In this document: one piece after another, positions 9,192-17,440 of the stretch | Layout: every line of letters begins with the position of its first letter | Position numbering within the stretch: the first letter of the stretch is position 1 | Assembly (NCBI GenBank): GCA_964636625.1 | Contig: CAZWUL010000004.1 | Span: forward strand, 1-48,404 | Length of the DNA stretch: 48,404 nucleotides | Direction: 5' to 3' | DNA from: CAZWUL01 sp964636625 | GTDB taxonomy: Bacteria; Atribacterota; Phoenicimicrobiia; Phoenicimicrobiales; Stramentimicrobiaceae | Program-made: the position numbers and the translations under genes | Notes under the pieces: generated by a model | What the model saw: only the letters and a program-made list of their open reading frames with translations | Told to the model about the DNA's origin: nothing | Database searches by the model: none

Positions 9192-9956
9192 ATGGTGAAT
9201 AAACTAAATAACTGGAATTATCTTAAAGAGGGTTTTCTTAATCTGATTTACCCATATAGCTGTGAGATTTGTGGGAAAAAAATCAGGGAATCAAAAGGGT
9301 ATGCAATTTGTGATAATTGTTTTAAAAAAATAAAGTTAATATCATTTCCATTTTGTTACCAATGTGGGAAACCATTATCACCTATGGTATCATTTGAAGA
9401 GAAAGCTTTATGTACAAGTTGTAGTGTAAAGAAGAAACACCTGTATTTTAATCGCTCAATAGCCTATTATCAAGATGTAATGAGAAAATGTATTCATTTA
9501 CTAAAATACAAAAAGCAGGTAAAATTAATTCAACCATTAGGGAAGCTGATAGTTGATTTTTTAGAATATAGTAATCCCTATAATTTAAAAGAAATTGACT
9601 TAATAATACCTATTCCTTTATTTAAAGATGATTTCGAAAAAAGAGGGTTTAATCAAAGTGCATTATTAGCTAAGTATGTTGCAGGTTATTTCTCTATAAA
9701 ATATTGTGAAAATTGGTTAATAAAGGATAAAAGAAATGCCTCACAAGTAGGATTATCAAAAAATGAGAGAAAAAATAACGTGAAAGGTGTTTATACTGTT
9801 GATGCATCCTGGTCATGCTGTAAAAAAGATATTTATAATGTTCTTTTGATTGATGATATATTTACAACAGGAGCAACCATCGAAGCTTGTTGCAAGGAAT
9901 TAAAGAGGGCAGGAGTAAAAAATGTTTTTGCATTGACATTAGCAAGAGGAAATTAA
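9192..9956 (+). CDS. comFC: ComFC-like phosphoribosyltransferase family protein
   Basis: 254 residues. The N-terminus carries two CxxC pairs (CEICGKK, CDNC, CYQCGKP, CTSC) forming a double zinc ribbon, followed by a phosphoribosyltransferase domain with VLLIDDIFTTGAT near residue 216 and the ComF hallmark KRGFNQS. ComFC/GntX-type proteins take part in DNA uptake in competent species and are widespread in non-competent ones. No comFA is present in the window. No convincing ribosome binding site precedes ATG 9192; a GTG lies directly after it. The gene stops exactly where the structured RNA begins. Confidence 0.9.
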   Translation: MVNKLNNWNYLKEGFLNLIYPYSCEICGKKIRESKGYAICDNCFKKIKLISFPFCYQCGKPLSPMVSFEEKALCTSCSVKKKHLYFNRSIAYYQDVMRKCIHLLKYKKQVKLIQPLGKLIVDFLEYSNPYNLKEIDLIIPIPLFKDDFEKRGFNQSALLAKYVAGYFSIKYCENWLIKDKRNASQVGLSKNERKNNVKGVYTVDASWSCCKKDIYNVLLIDDIFTTGATIEACCKELKRAGVKNVFALTLARGN

Positions 9957-10173
9957 ATTCCCTCCTTAGAGCTGTGGTTGAAAATCGATGCCAGCCGCAG
10001 GCGAAACGATCCACGTAAGGTAACGATTATTAGTTGCTGAGCATGGTGCGGTTTTGGAGTAAGTCCTGCCTTATCATGGACATGGTAAGAGAAGAGTATT
10101 AGTGAAAAGATAGCGAACCTCTCAGCAGGCGAGTGTGGGGTAAAAGACCAGGTCAGTCTAAGGAGGGAAATTA
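9957..10173 (+). ncRNA. Large structured RNA between comFC and hpf, probable raiA motif RNA
   Basis: A compact folded RNA of about 215 nt. The ends pair in a perfect 13-bp helix (9958-9970 with 10157-10169). Inside are a nested hairpin (GUGG 9974-9977 with CCAC 10011-10014; AUCG 9984-9987 with CGAU 10007-10010; GCC 9990-9992 with GGC 10000-10002), a 6-bp helix (10035-10040 with 10122-10127) and a hairpin at 10070-10089 with up to nine pairs. The region is richer in G+C than its flanks. Size, terminal stem and location directly upstream of hpf/raiA and downstream of comFC match the raiA motif RNA reported from comparative genomics and linked to sporulation and aggregation in Clostridium. I cannot run a covariance model, so the family assignment rests on context. 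No matching promoter is clear; it may be processed from the comFC transcript. Confidence 0.72.
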
Positions 10174-10289
10174 TTGTATAATAGATTGGAAAAAACACAC
10201 CTAACAATGTTATTATAGTAGATATAATTTAAATTATTGCATTAAAAAAAAGATAAATTATTTTATAATATAAAATATTAAGAAGCTAA

Positions 10290-10318
10290 TTGTCAGGGCG
10301 ATTATGTTTGACTATTAC
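10290..10318 (+). promoter_or_regulatory. Candidate sigma-70 promoter for hpf
   Basis: TTGTCA at 10290-10295 and TATTAC at 10313-10318 are separated by 17 bases, which would start transcription near 10325 and leave a short leader with AAAGGAGGT before the hpf ATG. If real, hpf can be expressed independently of the upstream structured RNA. The heptamer AATTGTC occurs twice (10288-10294 and 10319-10325), flanking the site. Confidence 0.4.
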
Positions 10319-10344
10319 GAATTGTCCAAAGGAGGTACAAAGTA

Positions 10345-10893
10345 ATGAAATTAATTATAAAGGGTAAACAAGTAGATGTAACAGATTCGGTAGAAAATTA
10401 TATCAGAAAAAAAATGGCAAAATTGGACAAATATTTTGATCAGATTATGGATGCAACAGCAACTGTAAGCGCAGAAAAAAACAGGCAAATATTTGAAGTT
10501 ACTTTGCAGGCAAAAAAAGCAATAATAAGGGCAGAAGAAGAAAGTGACAGTATTTATACCTCAATTGATAGAGTAGTTGAAAAACTTGAAAGGCAAATCA
10601 TCAAATACAAAGAAAAACTTTATAGTAAGTCATTTGGCGAACAGAATAAAGTAAAGGAAAATAATAAAATGAAGAACATGGAAACAGAAGCTGCTAACCA
10701 GGATTCAGAAGATGTAAAGATTGTAAAAATGAAAAAATTTGTTATTAAGCCCATGTCTCCTGAAGAAGCAAGCTTGCAGATGGAATTATTAGGCCATAGC
10801 TTCTATGTCTTCAATAATGAAGCAACTGACCAAATTAATGTGCTATATAAAAGAAAAGATGGTAATTATGGCTTGATAGAGCCTGAAATATAA
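10345..10893 (+). CDS. hpf: Ribosome hibernation-promoting factor, long form (HPF/RaiA)
   Basis: Binds the small ribosomal subunit in stationary phase and dimerises 70S ribosomes into inactive 100S particles. The first 95 or so residues are the S30AE domain (MKLIIKGKQVDVTDSVENY start). A charged linker follows, then the C-terminal dimerisation domain from about residue 128 (MKKFVIKPMSPEEAS and GHSFYVFNNEATDQINVLYKR). The 182-residue length and second domain identify the long form. A very strong ribosome binding site (AAAGGAGGT) precedes the ATG. It sits between the structured RNA and secA, as in many Clostridia. Confidence 0.95.
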   Translation: MKLIIKGKQVDVTDSVENYIRKKMAKLDKYFDQIMDATATVSAEKNRQIFEVTLQAKKAIIRAEEESDSIYTSIDRVVEKLERQIIKYKEKLYSKSFGEQNKVKENNKMKNMETEAANQDSEDVKIVKMKKFVIKPMSPEEASLQMELLGHSFYVFNNEATDQINVLYKRKDGNYGLIEPEI

Positions 10894-10916
10894 AAAAAAG
10901 AGAAAGAGGGGAGCTA

Positions 10917-11585
10917 ATGAATAATATTCCAGTAAAGGATTTTAGAAATTTTATTATTTCACCCCGCTTTGCTTCCAAAGTAGAAGAAATCGAAAAATCC
11001 ATCAATAAATTAAATGGTATATTGTTTTCCAAGATTGTATTAGCCAATAATCAAGAGATAAAAGAAATTCATATTATTACTAAGGATTATTGCAATCCTA
11101 AAAAGATTAGCAGGGATATTGAATCACTTCTAATTGCTCAATACAATATTGCCATTGATTATCGCAAGATTAGTATTGCTCAGGTAAGAGATGAGAAAGA
11201 TTATTCAAATAGATTGAAATTTTCTGATATTAGCGTTTCTTCAAATGAGGAGCAATTGCGGGTTAATGTAAAGCTGGAAAATAAGGACCGGGTATATGAG
11301 GGGAAAATTGATTGCACAAATTGGACTAATAATAAGGAGTATATTATTGCCCGCGCTGCATTAGATGCCATAACATCTTTTATGAATGGGAAAATATTTT
11401 TCCAGGTTGACGAAATAAAAAAATTACAGATGGACGGAAAAGAAATTATTTTAATATCTATAAACCTGATAAGTTCACAGGGTAAAGAGAATTTAGTAGG
11501 AGCTGCGCTGGCGGGAGGTAACCAAAATAAAACAATAGTCAATGCTATCCTGAAAGCGGTTAATAGAAGAATACTATTTAAATAA
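10917..11585 (+). CDS. Conserved hypothetical protein downstream of hpf
   Basis: I do not recognise a named family. The 222-residue protein has no membrane segment or signal peptide. The N-terminal half (about residues 20-90) looks like a small alpha/beta domain, with KEIHIITKDYCNPKKISRDI followed by a run ending IDYRKISIAQ. The C-terminal half (about 115-222) ends in a glycine- and alanine-rich strand-helix pattern, GAALAGGNQNKTIVNAILKAVNRR. The gene starts 24 bases after hpf with GAGGGGAG as ribosome binding site, so it is probably co-transcribed and may act with ribosome hibernation or the HD-GYP gene that follows. Codon use matches its neighbours. Confidence 0.75.
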   Translation: MNNIPVKDFRNFIISPRFASKVEEIEKSINKLNGILFSKIVLANNQEIKEIHIITKDYCNPKKISRDIESLLIAQYNIAIDYRKISIAQVRDEKDYSNRLKFSDISVSSNEEQLRVNVKLENKDRVYEGKIDCTNWTNNKEYIIARAALDAITSFMNGKIFFQVDEIKKLQMDGKEIILISINLISSQGKENLVGAALAGGNQNKTIVNAILKAVNRRILFK

Positions 11586-11691
11586 AATGCGCTATTACGA
11601 TTTAACTAGAAGATAGGTCGGTAATTCTTAGGAAAAACCATTTAAGAGGTAAAACAGTAGCAAGAGAAATTTTCTAATGAGCGAAGCGAAG

Positions 11692-11728
11692 CGGTTTTGC
11701 TTGTTCTTTTTAGGACAAAGAAAAACCG
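11692..11728 (+). other. Stem-loop just upstream of the short-ORF ribosome binding site
   Basis: CGGTTTT (11692-11698) pairs with AAAACCG (11722-11728), and TTGTTC (11701-11706) pairs with GGACAA (11713-11718) across a six-base loop, with a small internal loop between the two helices. There is no U-run after it, so it is not a terminator. It ends 2 nt before the GGAGGTG ribosome binding site of the 28-codon ORF and could tune its translation. Confidence 0.55.
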
Positions 11729-11740
11729 TGGAGGTGCACT

Positions 11741-11827
11741 ATGAAAATTAATAAAGCTAAATTAATCAGCTTTTTAATCAGTGTCATGGCCTTGCTACTG
11801 GCCGGTGGCGCAAGATTTAGATGGTAA
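11741..11827 (+). CDS. 28-residue putative membrane peptide
   Basis: A short ORF with an excellent ribosome binding site (GGAGGTG, 6 bases before ATG). The peptide has a basic N-terminus (MKINKAK), one hydrophobic helix (LISFLISVMALLLAGG) and a short basic-aromatic tail ending ARFRW. It may be a small membrane protein or a leader peptide for the HD-GYP gene, whose start is 51 bases further on. It lies wholly inside a 240-nt inverted-repeat unit. Translation is inferred only from start-site quality and the sensible membrane-peptide composition. Confidence 0.55.
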   Translation: MKINKAKLISFLISVMALLLAGGARFRW

Positions 11828-11877
11828 CTTGCTAAGAATAGCCGACCTATCATTTCTTTATATTTAGGTGAATGACA

Positions 11878-13116
11878 TTGAACAATAAGTTAAAAATATA
11901 TATATTCTTTACTGCAATAGCAGCAATCTTTCTCTTTGTGTATTTAATTCCGACAATACCTGCTATATCAGAAATATGGTTACCTCTATTATTTTTTATT
12001 ATTATTTCGATCATGGCAGAGTTTATACCCGTTTCCCTTCCTGAAGGGGGAGAGATTACCATTACCTTCCCAATTGATTTTGTAATAATCTTGGTCTATG
12101 GACCTGGAATGGCAATGATTGTATCAGCATTTAGTACAATTGGACTGTTTTTGAGTAAAAATACTAAAAGAGTTGATAAAATATTATTTAATGCCTCGCA
12201 ATTCTCCATTTCTTCTGGAATAGCAGGAATTATATATTCTATTTCTGGAGGTTTATTTGGACAACAAAATTTTATTAATTTTGTATTACCTGCAACTTTA
12301 TGTGCTCTGGCATATTGTATTATAAACTCTTTTTTAGTTACTGGAATCATTTCACTTGATTCTGGAATGAAGCCTTCAAAGGTATTCAGGATTAATATTA
12401 GGGAAGTTCTGCCCAGTTATTTAGCAGAAGCTCCTCTGGGTTTTATAATGGCAATAATCTATGTGGAAATCGGAATTTTGGGAATTCTACTATTCTTCTT
12501 TCCATTGTTGTTGGCAAGGCGTTCCTTTGAATTATATACCAAAATGCAGAAAATGTATTTAGATACCATTAAAACATTGGCTGCAGCTATTGATGCCAAG
12601 GACCCTTATACCCATGGTCACTCTGAAAGAGTTTCCATGATGGCGGTTAAGTTGGCTAAGAGATTGGGTTATTTAGAGCCAGAAATAGAGTTTATAGAAT
12701 ATTCAGCCATATTGCATGATATTGGCAAAATTGGGATTGAAGATAGCATATTGGGTAAAAAAGCTGGTTTGACTGAGCAAGAGTATGAAAAGGTAAAGCA
12801 ACATCCAATTATCGGTGCAAGAATTATTGAATCTATTGAATTTTTGAAGAAATGTTCCACTACGGTTTTACATCATCATGAGCGTTATGATGGGAAGGGA
12901 TATCCCGATGGCTTAAAAGGGGAAGAGATTCCCAAATATGCTCGCTTGTTAGCCGTTGTTGATTCCTATGATGCCATGAATTCAGATCGTCCTTATCGGA
13001 AGAAGCTATCGGACCGGGAAATATTAAATGAGCTGGAAACTCAGGCAGGCAAGCAGTTTGACCCGGATATGGTAAAAGAATTTATTTCTCTCATAAAGAA
13101 AAAGGGGATCAAGTAA
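11878..13116 (+). CDS. Membrane-anchored HD-GYP domain protein (putative c-di-GMP phosphodiesterase)
   Basis: About 412 residues. The N-terminal 215 residues contain roughly six to eight hydrophobic segments forming a membrane sensor region. A C-terminal HD-GYP domain follows, with HDIGKIG (His280-Asp281) and HHHERYDGKGYPDGLKG (GYP at 341-343). The family hydrolyses cyclic di-GMP, and all metal and GYP motif residues are present, so activity is plausible. I chose TTG 11878 because TTAGGTG is then 7 bases upstream; ATG 11872 is in frame but would overlap the ribosome binding site. The next gene overlaps its stop codon by one base. Confidence 0.92.
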   Translation: MNNKLKIYIFFTAIAAIFLFVYLIPTIPAISEIWLPLLFFIIISIMAEFIPVSLPEGGEITITFPIDFVIILVYGPGMAMIVSAFSTIGLFLSKNTKRVDKILFNASQFSISSGIAGIIYSISGGLFGQQNFINFVLPATLCALAYCIINSFLVTGIISLDSGMKPSKVFRINIREVLPSYLAEAPLGFIMAIIYVEIGILGILLFFFPLLLARRSFELYTKMQKMYLDTIKTLAAAIDAKDPYTHGHSERVSMMAVKLAKRLGYLEPEIEFIEYSAILHDIGKIGIEDSILGKKAGLTEQEYEKVKQHPIIGARIIESIEFLKKCSTTVLHHHERYDGKGYPDGLKGEEIPKYARLLAVVDSYDAMNSDRPYRKKLSDREILNELETQAGKQFDPDMVKEFISLIKKKGIK

Positions 13117-13673
13117 TGCTATATCTATTAATTATTATTTTTTCGATTATAATTGCTCTTTTGAGAGGCGGGGAAATGGATAAATTATCTCACATTTCTA
13201 TTAACGGTGTCTATATATTTGCAACTGCTCTCTTGTTAAGAGTTTTGATTTGGATTTTTGAAGCACTTGGATTTTCACCTTTCTTCCAGTATAGCTCTAT
13301 CCTGTTGATAGCATCTTACCTTTTACTGGTATATATTTCTTTTAAAAACATTAATTTGCCGGGATTCAAATATATCGCACTAGGATTAATTTTAAATTCA
13401 TTTGTAATTATTGTAAATGGCGGTAAAATGCCGGTAATAATAAATCAACAGGCCAATCAATATTTAAACCACGCAAATTTATCGGGAAATGGAGAGTATA
13501 TCATACATATATTAAGAGATAGTAATACCTTGTTTGCTTTTTTGGGAGATGTTATTATGTTGCCAAAACCATTGCCCGATACTTCGATTTTAAGCGTGGG
13601 GGACATTATGATTTTTATCGGACTTTTCGTGCTTATCCAGAAAACAATGATGCAAGAAGAAGGTTTGCAGTAG
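13116..13673 (+). CDS. DUF5317 family membrane protein
   Basis: A 185-residue protein with about five hydrophobic segments. The features I associate with DUF5317 are the middle NGGKMPV and the C-terminal FLGDVIMLPKPLP followed by SVGDIMIFIG. Function is unknown. The ATG overlaps the HD-GYP stop (TAATG), so the two genes are translationally coupled and the protein may work with the HD-GYP sensor. In related genomes DUF5317 genes often sit next to HD-GYP genes. Confidence 0.8.
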   Translation: MLYLLIIIFSIIIALLRGGEMDKLSHISINGVYIFATALLLRVLIWIFEALGFSPFFQYSSILLIASYLLLVYISFKNINLPGFKYIALGLILNSFVIIVNGGKMPVIINQQANQYLNHANLSGNGEYIIHILRDSNTLFAFLGDVIMLPKPLPDTSILSVGDIMIFIGLFVLIQKTMMQEEGLQ

Positions 13674-13745
13674 CAATATATGTGTGTTATTATATGAACT
13701 TTCGAAATAGAAAGAAGGTATTAATTGATAAGGGGATGATTTAGA

Positions 13746-16283
13746 ATGCTTAATATTGCCAAGAAAATATTCGGGGACCCAAATGCCCGTGAATTAAATA
13801 AAATTAAACCATTAGTAGAAAAAATTAATCAAAAAGAAGAAGGAATCACAAAGTTAAGAGATAGTGAACTAAAGAGTAAAACCGAAGCCTTGAGGGAAAA
13901 AATTAAAAATGGCATAACTATCGATGAAATATTGCCGGAAGCGTTTGCTGTAGTCCGGGAAGCTGCAAAAAGAACTGTAAAAATGCGCCATTTTGATGTT
14001 CAACTTATCGGAGGTATTGTTCTTTACCAGGGCAAAATAGCAGAGATGGCTACCGGGGAAGGGAAAACTCTGGTTGCCACATTACCAGCTTACCTGAATG
14101 CATTACAGGGCAATAGTGTCCACATTGTTACTGTCAATGACTATTTGGCAAAACGAGACCGTTTTTGGATGGGCCCTGTATACGAATTTTTGGGATTAAA
14201 AGTCGGACTTATCCAGCATGATATGAATACAGAGCAAAGAAAAGAAGCTTATCAAGCAGATGTTGTTTATGGAACCAATAACGAGTTTGGTTTTGATTAT
14301 CTAAGAGATAATATGAGTGTTCGTGCCGAAGATATAGTGCAGAGCAGTCATGATTTTGCTATTATTGACGAAGTTGATAGTATTTTAATTGATGAAGCAC
14401 GAACTCCACTCATTATTTCCGGGCCTACTGAAGAATCTACAAAAAAATATTTCCAAATAGATAAATTGGTATATCATCTAAAGGAAGAGATTGACTATAA
14501 GATTAATGAAAAGGAAAGAACAGTTTTTTTAACTGAAAAAGGCGTAGCAAAAATGGAAAAACTGCTGGGCACCGATAATTTATATGCACAAAATAATATG
14601 ATTTTACAGCATCATATCATTCAAGCTCTTCGTGCCCATAAATTATTTAGAAGAGATGTAGACTATGTAGTGAAAGATGGCGAAGTTGTTATAGTAGATG
14701 AATTCACTGGCAGATTAATGTTTGGCAGGCGGTATAGTGATGGATTACACCAGGCAATAGAAGCAAAAGAGAATGTAACAATTGCCAAAGAAAGCCAAAC
14801 TCTGGCAACAATTACTTTCCAGAATTTTTTCCGTTTATATGACAAGCTCGCTGGCATGACCGGAACTGCAAAAACGGAAGAAGATGAGTTTATCGAAATT
14901 TATAATTTGCCTGTAGTGGTTATACCTCCAAATAAAACATTGATAAGAAACAGTTATCCTGATGTTATTTATCGGACGGAAAAGGAAAAATTTAATGCTG
15001 TTATCCAGGAAATAAAAGAGCTAAACAAGCAGGGCAGACCGGTTTTGGTAGGCACGGTTTCCATAGACAAATCTGAAAGAATAAGTAAGTTGCTCAAACA
15101 GGAAAAAATTGAACACAGTGTTCTAAATGCCAAAAATCACGAAAAGGAAGCAGAGATTGTTGCTGAAGCAGGCCAAAAAGCCAAAGTAACTATTTCTACT
15201 AATATGGCAGGACGCGGTACTGATATCGTTTTAGGAACAGGAGTTGCAAAATTAGGCGGATTACATGTTGTAGGTACGGAAAGACATGAAAGTAGAAGAA
15301 TTGATAATCAGTTAAGAGGCAGATCCGGACGTCAGGGAGATCCAGGTTCCTCCCGTTTTTTTCTATCCCTGAAGGACGATTTAATGCGTTTATTTGGGTC
15401 TGATCGTATTTCTGGTTTTATGGAAAAATTAGGAGTGGAAGAAGGTACGCCAATTGAGCATCCTTTTATAACACGTTCCATAGAGGGGGCACAAAAAAGA
15501 GTTGAGACCAGGAATTTCGAAATAAGGAAACAATTATTAGAATTTGACAATGAAATGGAATACCAGCGCAGGATTATTTATGAGCAGCGAAAAACTGTAT
15601 TGCTTAGTAATAATGTACAGAGTATTGTAATGAATATGATTGAAGATACTATTTTAAATATGATTCAGCGCTACACTAACAAAGAGACATATCCCGAAGA
15701 ATGGAATTTAAAAGTCTTACAAGATCATGTTTATGATACTTTCGGTATCAAAATAAAGTTACCAGAAGATATAACAAATTTAACTGTGGAAAAATTGCAG
15801 GAAGATATAATAAACAAAGCTAAAGAAGGTTATCAAAATAAAGAAAAAGAGCTTAGCATCCATTTAATGAGAGAGATAGAAAAAATGATTTTATTGCGGA
15901 TAGTAGACCGCGAATGGAAAGATCATTTAAAAAGATTGGATGACTTGAAACAAGGGATTGGCTTGAGAGCTTATGGACAGAAAGACCCACTTACTGAATA
16001 TCATTTTGAGGCGCATAATATGTTCCAGAATATGGTTGAAAATATCAAGGAGGAAACTGTTAAATTTATCTATCGTGTGAAAATTAAACAAAGGCCACAA
16101 ATGACTGAAGAAAAACAAGAAATATCACTACCAAAAGATGATTATAGTGAAAAGGCTTCTATTCAGAGCACATCAAAAAGGAAAAATGAAAAGAAGGCAA
16201 AGAGAAAAAAGATAGGAAGAAACGACCCATGTCCGTGTGGAAGTGGGAAAAAATATAAACATTGCTGTGGCAAGAATAAATAA
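13746..16283 (+). CDS. secA: SecA, preprotein translocase ATPase
   Basis: The motor that pushes preproteins through SecYEG. 845 residues, full length. The Walker A motif TGEGKT is at 103-108 and the DEVD box at 208-211, followed by SILIDEARTPLIISG. The second helicase domain carries TNMAGRGTDIVLG and RGRSGRQGDPGSS. The C-terminal zinc-binding SecB/ribosome-contact tail (CPCGSGKKYKHCC) is intact. It follows the HD-GYP/DUF5317 pair after a 72-base gap and leads directly into prfB, the order seen in many Firmicutes. Confidence 0.98.
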   Translation: MLNIAKKIFGDPNARELNKIKPLVEKINQKEEGITKLRDSELKSKTEALREKIKNGITIDEILPEAFAVVREAAKRTVKMRHFDVQLIGGIVLYQGKIAEMATGEGKTLVATLPAYLNALQGNSVHIVTVNDYLAKRDRFWMGPVYEFLGLKVGLIQHDMNTEQRKEAYQADVVYGTNNEFGFDYLRDNMSVRAEDIVQSSHDFAIIDEVDSILIDEARTPLIISGPTEESTKKYFQIDKLVYHLKEEIDYKINEKERTVFLTEKGVAKMEKLLGTDNLYAQNNMILQHHIIQALRAHKLFRRDVDYVVKDGEVVIVDEFTGRLMFGRRYSDGLHQAIEAKENVTIAKESQTLATITFQNFFRLYDKLAGMTGTAKTEEDEFIEIYNLPVVVIPPNKTLIRNSYPDVIYRTEKEKFNAVIQEIKELNKQGRPVLVGTVSIDKSERISKLLKQEKIEHSVLNAKNHEKEAEIVAEAGQKAKVTISTNMAGRGTDIVLGTGVAKLGGLHVVGTERHESRRIDNQLRGRSGRQGDPGSSRFFLSLKDDLMRLFGSDRISGFMEKLGVEEGTPIEHPFITRSIEGAQKRVETRNFEIRKQLLEFDNEMEYQRRIIYEQRKTVLLSNNVQSIVMNMIEDTILNMIQRYTNKETYPEEWNLKVLQDHVYDTFGIKIKLPEDITNLTVEKLQEDIINKAKEGYQNKEKELSIHLMREIEKMILLRIVDREWKDHLKRLDDLKQGIGLRAYGQKDPLTEYHFEAHNMFQNMVENIKEETVKFIYRVKIKQRPQMTEEKQEISLPKDDYSEKASIQSTSKRKNEKKAKRKKIGRNDPCPCGSGKKYKHCCGKNK

Positions 16284-16301
16284 TAGACAAGGAGCTTTAT
16301 T

Positions 16302-17415
16302 ATGGATATCGCCAGTGTTGAAATAAATACCAGAATAAACCAGTTAAAAAGGAAAATTGAAGAAATCAGGAGACATCTTTGAATTAGATAAAAAGGAAAA
16401 CAGGATTAAAGAAATCTCTAATATAATGAGTTCAAATGCATTCTGGGATGACCAGGCAAAGGCAAACCAGATATCTAAAGAATTAAAAGATTTACAAAAT
16501 ATAGTAGAAGATTTCCGGGTTTTAACTGAAAAAATCGAAGAATTAGAAATCTTGTACGAATTGAATTGCCAGGAAAATAATTCGGAAGTATGGAAAGAAA
16601 TTATCCAAAAAATAGGAGTATTGGAAAAAGAAGTAAGCTCACAGGAAAGAAACTTATTTTTTGATGGTGAATATGATAAAAACAATGCCATTATATCCAT
16701 TCATCCTGGTGCGGGTGGTACTGAATCCCAGGATTGGGCCGAAATGCTTTTAAGGATGTATCTCAGATGGGCAGAAAAAAATTCTTTTAAGACTGAAATA
16801 GTTGATTTTCTCCCTGGGGATGAGGCAGGAATAAAAAGCGTTACTTTTACCGTTAGTGGTAAAAATGCTTTTGGATTGTTGAAATCCGAAAAAGGCATAC
16901 ATCGTTTAGTGCGAATCTCGCCTTTTGACTCTAACAAAAGAAGACATACTTCATTTTCATCAATTGATGTAATACCAGAGGTAGAGGAAGATATGGAAAT
17001 TGAGATAGATGAATCTGATTTACGTATAGATACTTATAGATCTACCGGGGCAGGTGGTCAACATGTAAACACAACAGATTCAGCAGTCAGGATAACTCAT
17101 GTTCCCACCAATATTGTTGTGCAATGTCAAAATGAAAGATCACAACATAGTAACAGATTAACAGCTATGAAAATATTAAAAGCTAAATTATTTGAGTATT
17201 ATCAAAAGAAAAAAGAAGAAAGTATACAGAAGCTTAATGGAGAAAAAAAAGAGATTGCCTGGGGAAATCAAATACGATCCTATGTATTTCAGCCATATCA
17301 AATGGTTAAAGATCATCGGACAAAAGCAGAAAGTAGCAATGTGCAGGCAGTAATGGATGGTGAAATACAGGGTTTTATTGATGCTTATTTAAGATATTTT
17401 AGCAAAGTTTCTTAA
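16302..17415 (+). CDS. prfB: Peptide chain release factor 2, with programmed +1 frameshift
   Basis: RF2 ends translation at UAA and UGA codons. A short 26-codon first frame starts at ATG 16302 (ribosome binding site AAGGAG) and stops at TGA 16380-16382. The main frame continues from GAA 16381 after a +1 shift at CTT, giving about 370 residues. The stop-recognition motif SPF is at 206-208 and the catalytic GGQ at 251-253, almost exactly the E. coli positions. The frameshift allows RF2 to regulate its own synthesis. A gene call that starts inside the second frame (16357) would lose the true N-terminus. Confidence 0.96.
16368..16382 (+). promoter_or_regulatory. RF2 programmed +1 frameshift signal
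   Basis: The sequence AGG AGA CAT CTT TGA A reproduces the classical RF2 site: an internal Shine-Dalgarno-like AGGAGA, one spacer codon, the slippery leucine codon CTT and an in-frame UGA. At low RF2 the ribosome slips forward one base and reads GAA. The spacing from the AGGAGA to CTT equals that in E. coli prfB. Confidence 0.93.
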
Positions 17416-17440
17416 ATGTAAAGTAGAAGGAGGAAAATTT

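Larger units (their letters stand above)
11612..11851 (+). other. 240-nt inverted-repeat unit enclosing a short ORF, upstream of HD-GYP gene
   Basis: Two 20-nt arms (11612-11631 and 11832-11851) pair as RNA through 18 Watson-Crick pairs, one G-U pair and one mismatch. They enclose exactly 200 nt that contain a second strong hairpin and a 28-codon ORF with its own ribosome binding site. The 3' arm starts 4 nt after that ORF's stop and ends 26 nt before the HD-GYP start. The arrangement suggests a leader RNA whose outer helix would be disrupted by ribosomes finishing the short ORF. I see no match to the c-di-GMP riboswitch consensus. A miniature mobile element with terminal inverted repeats is an alternative, but no target duplication is visible. 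Confidence 0.6.

Noticed and set aside
9933..9959. TTGACA inside the end of comFC as promoter of the structured RNA
   Set aside because: The -35 is perfect, but the only -10-like sequence (TAAATT at 9954) has a 15-base spacer and would start transcription inside the terminal helix, deleting its 5' arm.
9957..10173. 6S RNA, RNase P RNA, tmRNA or a cobalamin riboswitch as identity of the structured RNA
   Set aside because: There is no large central bubble flanked by two long arms as in 6S, no RNase P conserved cores, no tmRNA tRNA-like end, and no B12 box in a suitable setting. The comFC-hpf location favours raiA RNA.
9953..10207. 84-codon open frame on the - strand across the comFC-hpf gap
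   Set aside because: It coincides with the helices of the structured RNA, has no family resemblance, and its apparent openness is explained by the palindromic RNA sequence.
11612..11851. Cyclic di-GMP riboswitch or hammerhead ribozyme upstream of the HD-GYP gene
   Set aside because: The c-di-GMP-I and -II conserved cores are absent. CTAATGAG near 11675 resembles a hammerhead core, but the GAAA partner and required stems are missing.
11612..11851. Insertion sequence or MITE
   Set aside because: The inverted arms fit, but no target-site duplication is visible, the enclosed ORF has no transposase relation, and copy number cannot be tested here. Kept only as an alternative.
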